The notes under the pieces: generated by a model
Database searches by the model: none
What the model was told of the DNA's origin: nothing
What the model saw: the letters and a program-made list of their open reading frames with translations, nothing else
DNA from: Rikenellaceae bacterium
GTDB taxonomy: Bacteria > Bacteroidota > Bacteroidia > Bacteroidales > UBA932
NCBI GenBank assembly: GCA_003513895.1
Contig: DOSU01000109.1
Coordinates: 13,698-34,742 of the forward strand
DNA: 21,045 bases
Direction of reading: 5' to 3'
In this document: one piece after another, positions 7,555 to 14,326 of the stretch
Numbering within the stretch: the first letter of the stretch is position 1
Layout of the letters: each line of letters opens with the position of its first letter
Translations under genes and position numbers: made by a program

Positions 7555-9162
7555 AAAATTGGGTTTGTAAATTATGAGGCGTGAGTTTCTGTTTACGAAA
7601 CCATTTCCTCTTCCGTTTCTTACGAATTTATAGGTACTCTGGAGTAACTTGCTGGAAGTAAACTCGTTTAAATAATCTATAAAATCGGGGCCATAATTGT
7701 AAAGTGCTCCCAGAAAATATAATCCAAGGTCGTATGCCTGAAATGCATATGGCGAAGGCTCAGTTCCAAAAAGCGCCCTGTATTTTGAAAGAAATACTTT
7801 AACATCTTCGTTGGAATAATTTATATTATACTGGAGCGAAAGATGCAAATTCATAGAGTGGTAGTAATTAATGTCTACATTCTCAAAATTTCTCCATCTG
7901 GATGTTCCAAAAAGTGTTATTTTATATCCGCTTCTGGTGTTGATGAGGTTTAAATTTCTCAAAATATCGGAAACAAAAGCCTCCGAATTGGAAACTACGA
8001 CCACCGAATTCTCCTTAGATGAACTTAAATTTGAAACAAGTGCCGAATATACGTTTCGTCCTTTTAAAAGGTTGTAGGACAAGGATGTGAAAATTATTCC
8101 TTTTTGAGTAAGTATCTCTTTGGTAATGTTAACCAAATTTGAGTCCGGAGAAGAAGCTTCATAAAAAACTGCAACATGAGAGTCTGTAGGAATTGAATTG
8201 AGCAATTCGTTCTGCTGGTCAATCAAAGGGACCGACACCTGAAAAAAATGAGGATTGTTCTCAAGAAACTTCTCACTCTCGGGGTCCATAGGCGAAATCA
8301 GAGGGATTCTGTTCTCTCTTGTAAAATCAATTAGTCCTGCAACTTCTTCGGAAAACACAGGCCCAATTACTACTTCCGAACCGTCGAGTCTTCCGGATTG
8401 TGCAATTTGTGAGCTGTTTGAATAGTCTTTGTTGTCTATGACTCTTAGATTCAAATTCATTCCGGTAATGCGCAAATCGTTAACTGCCAAAAGGAAACCC
8501 TGATAAAAATCGAGATAGTTATTGTTTCCGGAATTTGTTTCGTAATTTTTACTGTCGAAAGGAAGAATGAGAGAGACTGTGTGAAAATCTGAAGATTTAT
8601 GATCCTTGAACATAGTTTGCCGCAATGGAGTGTATGCGGATAAAACAGGGGACTCATTGACTACGGTATTTGTGCCGGACAGAGGTATCTGGAGTATTTG
8701 CCGTGTGTTAAGCTCGCTATCGGTTAATGAGTTAAGTGCAACAATAGATTCTACAGTTACACTATATAATTTTGAAATTGACTCAAGAGTTTCATACCAC
8801 CGCACAGTGTGTTTGAGTATTTCAGTTTTTAATTCAACCTCTTTAGCCGGATTGGCTGGCTGAATAACAGGCTGCTCTTGTTCAACGGCAGGAGATAAGT
8901 TTCGGATATAAATTAGATCGCCCTCTTTTATGCCCGATCGCATGGCCGGATTGTCTTCCAAAATTTGGTTAAGAACAACATTATATGCTTTTGCAATTGA
9001 AAACAGTGTTTGTTTTTTCTCTACACGGTGTACGTAAAAGGTTAGTCCGTCTCTGTTTAATAACTCGGTAGATATTTTAACAGGAGAGGGATTGTACTGG
9101 CTGTAAAGTACAGGAGATAATAGTGTAAAAGCGGCAAGCAGTATAATGGTTATTGTTCTCAT
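7525..9162 (-). CDS. Exported protein with two LysM domains and a type-1 periplasmic-binding fold
   Basis: The 545-residue protein has a Sec signal peptide (1-21; hydrophobic core then LYS-Q at the cleavage site, no lipobox Cys). Two LysM peptidoglycan-binding domains follow: about 43-86 (YVHRVEKKQTLFSIAKAYNV and an IKEGDLIYI end) and about 117-160 (HTVRWYETLESISKLYSV, TRQILQIPL end). From about 195 the sequence resembles the receptor-ligand/Peripla_BP_6 fold: SLILPFDS at the first strand, DFYQGFLLAVNDL, SEVVIGPVFSEEVAG, RIPLISPMDPES, and a late AFQAYDLGLYFLGAL. Such domains bind small molecules in ABC transporters, but no transporter gene is adjacent. The overall layout recalls LpoA, where a PBP-like domain activates a peptidoglycan synthase. 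That function is inference. The start overlaps the purC stop by ATGA, so it is the last gene of the minus-strand cluster. Confidence 0.82.
   Translation of the reverse strand: MRTITIILLAAFTLLSPVLYSQYNPSPVKISTELLNRDGLTFYVHRVEKKQTLFSIAKAYNVVLNQILEDNPAMRSGIKEGDLIYIRNLSPAVEQEQPVIQPANPAKEVELKTEILKHTVRWYETLESISKLYSVTVESIVALNSLTDSELNTRQILQIPLSGTNTVVNESPVLSAYTPLRQTMFKDHKSSDFHTVSLILPFDSKNYETNSGNNNYLDFYQGFLLAVNDLRITGMNLNLRVIDNKDYSNSSQIAQSGRLDGSEVVIGPVFSEEVAGLIDFTRENRIPLISPMDPESEKFLENNPHFFQVSVPLIDQQNELLNSIPTDSHVAVFYEASSPDSNLVNITKEILTQKGIIFTSLSYNLLKGRNVYSALVSNLSSSKENSVVVVSNSEAFVSDILRNLNLINTRSGYKITLFGTSRWRNFENVDINYYHSMNLHLSLQYNINYSNEDVKVFLSKYRALFGTEPSPYAFQAYDLGLYFLGALYNYGPDFIDYLNEFTSSKLLQSTYKFVRNGRGNGFVNRNSRLIIYKPNFSIESGGFGR
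7544..7565 (+). terminator. Possible hairpin at the 3' end of the aminopeptidase gene
   Basis: A GAAA loop (7553-7556) is flanked by CAATT and AATTG, and pairing can extend to nine base pairs including two G-U pairs. It spans the stop codon at 7552-7554 and is followed by a short T-rich stretch. Because it lies inside the opposing gene and the stem is AT-rich, it is only a weak terminator candidate. Confidence 0.3.
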
Positions 9163-10109
9163 AATCTTGCAAGCATATTTGAAATATTGGTTTCAATTCT
9201 TTCGTAAATATCATCGGAGTATTCTGCTTTCAGGAAAGGAGATCCGGTAATATGTTCGAAAAGTTCAATATATCTTTCGGATATTGAATTCACAATTGAA
9301 TCTGTCATCTCAGGCACATTTTGCCCTGTTTGTCCGGAAAAGTTATTTTCCATAAGCCATTCTCTCACAAATTCCTTGGAAAGCTGTCTCTGAGGGAGAC
9401 CCTTTTCAAATAACTCATTATAGCTTCCCTTGTAAAAATATCGGGAAGAGTCCGGTGTGTGAATCTCATCAATCAAGTATACAGTATCACCTTTTTTGCC
9501 AAATTCATATTTTGTATCTACAAGAATCAGGCCTCTCTCTGCAGCTATTTCACTGCCTCTTTTGAAAAGCTCAAGCGCATAATGTTCAAGTTTAATGTAC
9601 TCTTTTTCATTGACAAGGCCGCTTGAAAGAATCTCTTCCCTTGAAATATCCATATCATGAGATCCCTGCTCTGCTTTTGTAGTGGGGGTGATGACAGGTT
9701 TTTCGAATGCCTGGTGTTCTTTCATCCCGTCGGGAATTTTAACGCCGCAAATTTCACGGGCTCCTGATTTGTATGCTCTCCACGAACTTCCGGTCAAGTA
9801 TCCCCTCACTATCATCTCTACCGGATAACCAACACATTTGTGCCCAATTGTAACCATTGGATCGGGAGATGCAATTTTCCAGTTAGGAACAATATCGGAA
9901 GTCTTGTCAAGAAAACCTGAGGCAATTTGATTGAGAACCTGACCTTTATACGGAATGCCCTTTGGGAGCACAACGTCAAATGCCGAGATTCGGTCAGTTG
10001 CAATCATCACAAGGTAGTTGTCGCCAATACTGTAAACATCTCTTACTTTGCCTACATATTTCCCTGTTTGGTTTTTGAAATTGAATTCGGTTCTTGTAAT
10101 TGCTTTCAT
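9159..10109 (-). CDS. purC: Phosphoribosylaminoimidazole-succinocarboxamide synthase
   Basis: Purine biosynthesis enzyme (SAICAR synthase) that joins aspartate to CAIR using ATP. It has 316 residues, the longer form also found in yeast, compared with about 237 in E. coli. Diagnostic segments occur in order: GKVRDVY (20-26), ATDRISAFDV (37-46), YKGQVLNQ (54-61), VRGYLTGSSWRAYKSG (101-116), TPTTKAEQGSHDMDIS (141-156), ILVDTKYEFG (195-204) and DEIHTPDSSRYF (214-225). No other purine gene is next to it. It follows the glycosyltransferase stop by 16 bases and overlaps the LysM gene start by four bases. Confidence 0.97.
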   Translation of the reverse strand: MKAITRTEFNFKNQTGKYVGKVRDVYSIGDNYLVMIATDRISAFDVVLPKGIPYKGQVLNQIASGFLDKTSDIVPNWKIASPDPMVTIGHKCVGYPVEMIVRGYLTGSSWRAYKSGAREICGVKIPDGMKEHQAFEKPVITPTTKAEQGSHDMDISREEILSSGLVNEKEYIKLEHYALELFKRGSEIAAERGLILVDTKYEFGKKGDTVYLIDEIHTPDSSRYFYKGSYNELFEKGLPQRQLSKEFVREWLMENNFSGQTGQNVPEMTDSIVNSISERYIELFEHITGSPFLKAEYSDDIYERIETNISNMLARL

Positions 10110-10125
10110 GTTTGTTTTTTGTCTT

Positions 10126-11244
10126 TTATAGGGTATTGTACAACTCAGTTAATTTATTGCAAAAATTTTCCCACGAGAGTTTCTCCTTCTCTTTTTCAAT
10201 GTTTCTTTCAAAGAAACTTCTTTTATCTAATGCAAAATAGTCAATTATTGCATCTCTTATTTCATGCGGGTCCGGATTTTTAACTACAATTCCGGTTCCA
10301 GGGGCTTCGATTGCCTCACGGAGGCCTCCTACATCGGTTGTGATCATTGGCAGTCCAAAATGAAGGGAAATTGCACTGATCCCACTTTGTGTGGCACTGC
10401 GGTATGGCAATACACAAACATCGGATGCCGAAAAGAATGTGGGAACTTCTTTGTCCGAAATATATCCGTTGAAAAGTTTTATTCTCTCTTTATTTGGAGA
10501 GGCGTCTATCATCTGCCTGTATTTTTCGAAGCTTCCGTAAGGCTCTCCCGCAATAATTAGCTGGTAACTTTCGTCCAGTCCGGAAAATGCTTCGATTAGT
10601 ATATCCAGTCCTTTGTATTCTCTAATGAGTCCGAAAAAGAGTATGTTCTTTTTCCCCTTTTCGATACCTATAGTTTCAACTGCAATATCGCGATCGGATT
10701 TTTCGCCAAAGTGATTGTAAAGAGGGTGAGGAGTGCTGATGAACTTAGCCGAGGGTTTAAGTGCAAGGAGGTCTCTTCCCACAGCGTCGGAAAGAACCAC
10801 AAATGCATCACTTGATTTAAGGAAGTATTTGGTAAAAGGCTTGTCAAAGAAATGCTGTTCGTGAGGGATTACATTGTCCAGCACAGAAATAACTTTCGTC
10901 TTTTTCAACTGGTGACCTGCAACATACCCCAAAGATGGTGCGAAATAGGACATCCAGTAGCGCATAATTAATAAATCCGGCTCCCAGCATCGGATTGCAC
11001 GGGCTGTCCGGAAGTATGAAAATGGGTTTGCAGTATCCAAAATGGAAGTATTTTCAACTTTTAAAGCAGTATCGTCCTTTTCTACATATTGGGTTTTGCC
11101 CGGAAAGAGCAAGTCAGGATACTGCCTTTTAAAGTTAAAAGCCTTCACTTCATGAGTCTTGCCAAGTTCCTGAAAAATATTGGCATTGAACTGAGCAATC
11201 CCACCTCTGTATGGGTAAAAACTGGATAAGATTGCTATTTTCAC
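10126..11244 (-). CDS. GT4-family glycosyltransferase
   Basis: Cytoplasmic GT-B-fold transferase that probably moves a sugar from a nucleotide donor to a lipid or glycan acceptor. The 372-residue protein starts with GTG at 11244-11242, then KIAILSSFYPYRGGIAQFN with the acceptor-domain glycine loop (GG at 14-15). The C-terminal Glycos_transf_1 domain has KKNILFFGLIREYKGLDILI (198-217), LIIAGEPYG (229-237), KLFNGYIS (256-263), SASDVCVLPYRSATQSG (272-288) and FGLPMITTDVGGLREAI (296-312). The canonical E-x7-E pair is not present: the region has ATQSGISAIS instead, a variant that I recall in other GT4 members. Acceptor and sugar cannot be told. It begins 9 bases after the Skp-like gene ends and precedes purC. 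Confidence 0.88.
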   Translation of the reverse strand: MKIAILSSFYPYRGGIAQFNANIFQELGKTHEVKAFNFKRQYPDLLFPGKTQYVEKDDTALKVENTSILDTANPFSYFRTARAIRCWEPDLLIMRYWMSYFAPSLGYVAGHQLKKTKVISVLDNVIPHEQHFFDKPFTKYFLKSSDAFVVLSDAVGRDLLALKPSAKFISTPHPLYNHFGEKSDRDIAVETIGIEKGKKNILFFGLIREYKGLDILIEAFSGLDESYQLIIAGEPYGSFEKYRQMIDASPNKERIKLFNGYISDKEVPTFFSASDVCVLPYRSATQSGISAISLHFGLPMITTDVGGLREAIEAPGTGIVVKNPDPHEIRDAIIDYFALDKRSFFERNIEKEKEKLSWENFCNKLTELYNTL

Positions 11245-11253
11245 TCGGTTCCG

Positions 11254-11865
11254 CTATTTGGTTTCCTTAGATTTGTTCTTAATATAACGGTCATTTAAAC
11301 CGGCAACCACATCGGTTGTAATGTTAAGGGATGAATCGGCCTGCAATACAGTATTCATTGTAGCAGAGGAGTTAATAATAACTGAAAAATTTTTCTCCTG
11401 ATTGTATTCCTTAAGATAAGAATGAAGGGCATCCATAACCTTGTTTACGAGAACTCTCTCTTCTTCTGCCATCTCCAGTTGCTTTTGCTGGCTTAGGTTT
11501 TGGAGTTCCTGCTGACGCATTGCCAGCTGTTGTTGCTGAGTCTCTGCCTGTGCGCGGGTAACAAGACCTTTTTGAATTTTCTCTTCCCAGTCTTTATAGT
11601 CACGCTCGAAAGCTCTTCCTTTTTTGCTTAGTTCGTCTTGAATAACCTGAGCTTTACTTTCAAGTTCCGATTTAAGATCATTAAACATATCATATTGATT
11701 CATGAGAGAGTCAATTTGGATGTAAACAATACTTCCGGCAGGTGCAACAGTCCCTTCACTTTGGGAGCTTATTGAAGAACCTTGTTTTGAAGTAAAAAAC
11801 AGAACATAAAGTACAATTACCGCTACGGCTAATACGGAGGTCAGAATTAATGAGACATTTTTCAT
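11254..11865 (-). CDS. OmpH/Skp-like periplasmic protein with uncleaved N-terminal anchor
   Basis: Member of the OmpH/Skp family of periplasmic chaperones that hold unfolded outer-membrane proteins. The 203-residue protein has an N-terminal hydrophobic segment (about 4-24, SLILTSVLAVAVIVLYVLFF) with no obvious signal-peptidase site, so it is probably membrane-anchored, unlike the two paralogues at 16852 and 17393. The family head strand GSIVYIQIDSLMNQYDMF (about 44-61) is followed by a long charged, Gln-rich coiled coil (about 62-140) and the C-terminal fold, SYLKEYNQEKNFSVIINSS. It is expressed from its own -7 box immediately after pdxJ and leads the cluster with GT4, purC and the LysM protein. 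Confidence 0.85.
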   Translation of the reverse strand: MKNVSLILTSVLAVAVIVLYVLFFTSKQGSSISSQSEGTVAPAGSIVYIQIDSLMNQYDMFNDLKSELESKAQVIQDELSKKGRAFERDYKDWEEKIQKGLVTRAQAETQQQQLAMRQQELQNLSQQKQLEMAEEERVLVNKVMDALHSYLKEYNQEKNFSVIINSSATMNTVLQADSSLNITTDVVAGLNDRYIKNKSKETK

Positions 11866-11885
11866 TTGTAATAGTGTTTAAAACG

Positions 11886-11893
11886 CAAATATA
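11886..11893 (-). promoter_or_regulatory. -7 box before the anchored OmpH-like gene
   Basis: TATATTTG on the minus strand is an exact TAnnTTTG match placed directly after the pdxJ stop codon and 20 bases before the ATG at 11865. No good TTG is visible at the -33 position. Confidence 0.5.
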
Positions 11894-12613
11894 TTAATAT
11901 TTCTTTAATTGTCGAAGATATGCCTGTATAGTATTTTCAAGGCCAAGATATAAAGCATCACATATAAGTGCATGGCCAATAGAAACTTCTGAAAGGGCTG
12001 GAATGATACTGCCGAAAAACTTTAAATTATCAAGGTTCAAATCGTGTCCTGCATTAATTCCAAGACCCATTTCCACAGCCTTTTCTGCTGCTTTTACATA
12101 CGGCTCAATTGCTGCATTTTTGTCTGAAAAGTAACCTGCGGCATAAGATTCGGTGTACAGTTCAATTCTGTCGCATCCTGTATCTGAAGCGTATTTTATC
12201 ATTTCCACATCGGGATCAACAAAAATTGAAGTGCGGATTCCATTTGAACGGAATACTTTACAAATATCCCTCAGGAAAATTTGATTTTTCTTCGTATCCC
12301 AGCCGCAGTTAGACGTAAGAACATCATGCGAATCCGGTACAAGAGTAACTTGAGCCGGCAGAATTTCAAGAACAAGTTCTACAAAACTTTCAATTGGGTT
12401 TCCCTCAATATTGAATTCTGTTTTAAGAATTCCTTTGAGCTGCCTTGCATCGTCGTAGCGAATATGCCTTTCGTCCGGTCTGGGATGAACAGTTATTCCT
12501 TCGGCTCCAAATCTCTCGCAATCCAAAGCCGCTTTAATTACATCGGGTAAATTTCCTCCTCTGGCATTTCGGAGGGTAGCAAATTTGTTTATATTTACGC
12601 TTAATTTTGTCAT
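11894..12613 (-). CDS. pdxJ: Pyridoxine 5'-phosphate synthase
   Basis: Condenses 1-deoxy-D-xylulose 5-phosphate with 3-amino-2-oxopropyl phosphate to make pyridoxine 5'-phosphate (DXP-dependent vitamin B6 pathway). I place the start at the ATG 12613-12611, giving 239 residues, the family length. The frame is open to an ATG at 12655, but those 14 extra residues are low-complexity, contain the predicted promoter, and precede the normal family start MTKLSVNINKFATLRNARGG. Other motifs: TVHPRPDERHIR (41-52), FNIEG (66-70), QVTLVPDS, GIRTSIFVDPD, CDRIELYTESYA, GINAGHDLN and EVSIGHALICDALYLGLENT. The VNINK variant (for VNIDH in E. coli) is, as I recall, normal in Bacteroidota. It is divergent from nadK. 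Confidence 0.95.
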   Translation of the reverse strand: MTKLSVNINKFATLRNARGGNLPDVIKAALDCERFGAEGITVHPRPDERHIRYDDARQLKGILKTEFNIEGNPIESFVELVLEILPAQVTLVPDSHDVLTSNCGWDTKKNQIFLRDICKVFRSNGIRTSIFVDPDVEMIKYASDTGCDRIELYTESYAAGYFSDKNAAIEPYVKAAEKAVEMGLGINAGHDLNLDNLKFFGSIIPALSEVSIGHALICDALYLGLENTIQAYLRQLKKY

Positions 12614-12639
12614 AGTGGATGCAAATTTATTTAATTTTG
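12606..12639 (+). promoter_or_regulatory. Predicted nadK operon promoter
   Basis: TAATTTTG at 12632-12639 matches TAnnTTTG, with TTTG at 12606-12609 as a -33 candidate (22-base spacer) inside the pdxJ reading frame. The predicted start near 12644 leaves about 17 nt of leader before the ATG at 12661. The -7 boxes of the two opposing promoters are two bases apart. Confidence 0.55.
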
Positions 12640-12655
12640 ACGACTTTTTAGACAA
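12622..12655 (-). promoter_or_regulatory. Predicted pdxJ promoter
   Basis: TAAATTTG on the minus strand (12622-12629) matches the -7 consensus; TTG (12653-12655) lies 23 bases upstream, at the long end of spacing. The ATG at 12613 is only 8 bases beyond the box, implying a leaderless or nearly leaderless transcript. Confidence 0.5.
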
Positions 12656-12660
12656 TTAAC

Positions 12661-13542
12661 ATGAAGATAGCAATTTTTGCAAGGAGTATAGACGCAAAGT
12701 GGCACATCAGGCTAAACCTGGTAGTGGCTGCATTGTTGGAAAGAGGAGCGGAACTTGTCTTTTTTGCGCCATTTTATAAAAAGGCGAAACAAGAGTATTT
12801 GCTTAATTTGCCTGTTGCCGAAACATTTTCTTCTCACGAAGATCTGCCACTCGATATAGATATTTTTTTATGCCTTGGCGGAGACGGTACTTTTCTGGAG
12901 TCACTCACACTCATAAGAGAAAGAAATTTACCTGTTGCAGGAGTCAATTTTGGCCGTCTGGGTTTTTTAACCAGTGCAGACTCTGCTCCCAGCAACAGAT
13001 GGATTGATATGCTTTTTAAAGGCGACTACAAAATTGAGAAAAGAACCATTTTAAAAGTATCTTCAGGTGACAGTTTCAGTTGCATGTATCCTTTTGCTTT
13101 AAACGAAGTATCTGTTCAGAGGCAGGACCCTTCAATGCTCTCTGTTACTCTCAAGATAAATGGAATGGAATTGCCATCATACTGGTCGGACGGGATAGTT
13201 ATTGCAACGCCCACCGGGTCAACAGCATATTCGATGAGTATAGGCGGGCCAATAATGTTCCCAACTGCCAAAGCATTGATAATCGCTCCAATTGCCCCAC
13301 ATAATCTTAATATAAGACCTCTTGTTGTTCCGGACGACACATCAATCGAATTAGTGGTCACCGCAAGAAAAACAGGAGCAATACTTTGTTTGGACAATAG
13401 AACGATAATTATCTCATCGGGGGATAAATTTATTATATCAAAGGCAAGTTTTGACCTTAACTATATTTCACTTCCAGCTTCCGGTTTTATTGGAGCTTTG
13501 AAGGAAAAATTGCTTTGGGGCGAAGACAGAAGAAATAGTTAA
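12661..13542 (+). CDS. nadK: NAD kinase
   Basis: Phosphorylates NAD to NADP in the cytoplasm and so sets the supply of NADPH. The 293-residue protein shows all family motifs: catalytic GGDGT (73-77, preceded by FLCL), NFGRLGFL (96-103), ALNEVSVQR (146-154), the NAD-binding SDGIVIATPTGSTAYS (176-191) and the IAPIAPHNLNIRPLVVP stretch (208-224). The ATG at 12661 follows a predicted promoter closely. uppS begins 8 bases after the stop, so nadK is the first gene of the nadK-uppS-bamA-ompH-ompH run. Confidence 0.97.
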   Translation: MKIAIFARSIDAKWHIRLNLVVAALLERGAELVFFAPFYKKAKQEYLLNLPVAETFSSHEDLPLDIDIFLCLGGDGTFLESLTLIRERNLPVAGVNFGRLGFLTSADSAPSNRWIDMLFKGDYKIEKRTILKVSSGDSFSCMYPFALNEVSVQRQDPSMLSVTLKINGMELPSYWSDGIVIATPTGSTAYSMSIGGPIMFPTAKALIIAPIAPHNLNIRPLVVPDDTSIELVVTARKTGAILCLDNRTIIISSGDKFIISKASFDLNYISLPASGFIGALKEKLLWGEDRRNS

Positions 13543-13550
13543 TCATTAAT

Positions 13551-14267
13551 ATGAGCAGTATTCCAAAACATGTATCCATCATTATGGATGGTAATGGCAG
13601 GTGGGCAAAAAAACAGGGATTGAAGAGAATCTTCGGCCATAAAGCAGGAGTTGAGGCTGTACGGCAGGCCACGGAGTTTGCAGCAGAAAAAGGAGTTGGC
13701 TATCTGAGCCTTTTTGCTTTTTCCGAAGAGAACTGGAACCGGCCGCAAGACGAAGTCTCAGGTTTGATGGAACTCATGGTGGACGCAATAGTTGGAGAAA
13801 CGGAAACCCTTATGAAAAACAATATCCGGTTTCGCGTACTTGGAGACTTATCAAGACTTCCCGTTAAGGTAAAGGATAAAATTTTTGTTACAGAAAATAA
13901 AACAGGAACGAACTCAGGTCTTTGCTTGATAATTTTTTTGAGTTATAGTGGAAAGTGGGACATACTTCAGGCAATGGAGAGGTATATGAAAGAAACTTTA
14001 TCGGCTGAAGTGCCTTTAGATCAAGCCAAATTCGAGAGTTTTCTTACCACAGCAGGAATACCCGATCCGGACCTTTTGATCCGGACAAGCGGAGAGCAAA
14101 GAATCAGTAATTTTCTCTTATGGCAGGCAGCTTATTCAGAATTTTATTTTACCGATGTACTTTGGCCCGATTTTAGCAAAACTGACTTCCAGAAAGCTCT
14201 CGATGTATTTGCATCAAGAGAGAGGAGGTACGGAAAAACTGGAGAACAACTTAATAATCTAAAATAA
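13551..14267 (+). CDS. uppS: Undecaprenyl diphosphate synthase (cis-prenyltransferase)
   Basis: Extends farnesyl diphosphate with isopentenyl diphosphate to C55 undecaprenyl diphosphate, the lipid carrier for peptidoglycan and surface glycans. The 238-residue protein has the family signature IIMDGNGRWAK with catalytic Asp13, GHKAGVEAV (29-37), LFAFSEENWNRP (54-65) and the C-terminal diphosphate-binding DLLIRTSGEQRISNFLLWQ (174-192) followed by AYSEFYF. LSYSGKWDI (130-138) stands in for the usual LNYGGRxDI, a mild variation. It lies 8 bases after nadK; the bamA promoter begins just after its stop codon. Confidence 0.97.
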   Translation: MSSIPKHVSIIMDGNGRWAKKQGLKRIFGHKAGVEAVRQATEFAAEKGVGYLSLFAFSEENWNRPQDEVSGLMELMVDAIVGETETLMKNNIRFRVLGDLSRLPVKVKDKIFVTENKTGTNSGLCLIIFLSYSGKWDILQAMERYMKETLSAEVPLDQAKFESFLTTAGIPDPDLLIRTSGEQRISNFLLWQAAYSEFYFTDVLWPDFSKTDFQKALDVFASRERRYGKTGEQLNNLK

Positions 14268-14273
14268 AAGGGC

Positions 14274-14301
14274 TTTGAATTCAAATAAAAATCTATATTT
14301 G
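14274..14301 (+). promoter_or_regulatory. Predicted bamA promoter (TTTG / TATATTTG)
   Basis: TTTG at 14274-14277 and TATATTTG at 14294-14301 lie just after the uppS stop codon with a 16-base spacer. Transcription would start about 14306, 20 bases before the ATG at 14326. This gives the bamA-ompH-ompH genes a promoter separate from that of nadK. Confidence 0.55.
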
Positions 14302-14326
14302 CACCTTTACAGACACCGTGTGCAAA
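14298..14326. repeat. Inverted repeat flanking the bamA transcription start
   Basis: TTTGCAC (14298-14304) and GTGCAAA (14320-14326) are perfect 7-base inverted arms with a 15-base spacer. The left arm overlaps the -7 box and the right arm ends on the A of the bamA start codon. Its placement fits an operator; the left arm would be mostly outside the RNA. Confidence 0.45.

Noticed and set aside
12614..12655. Upstream ATG extending PdxJ by 14 residues
   Set aside because: The extension covers the predicted promoter, is Lys/Ser-rich low-complexity sequence, and is absent from the family as I know it.
14275..14325. TTG start giving BamA 17 extra residues
   Set aside because: The TTG belongs to the predicted -33 element, and the extra residues would precede a normal signal peptide and disturb export.
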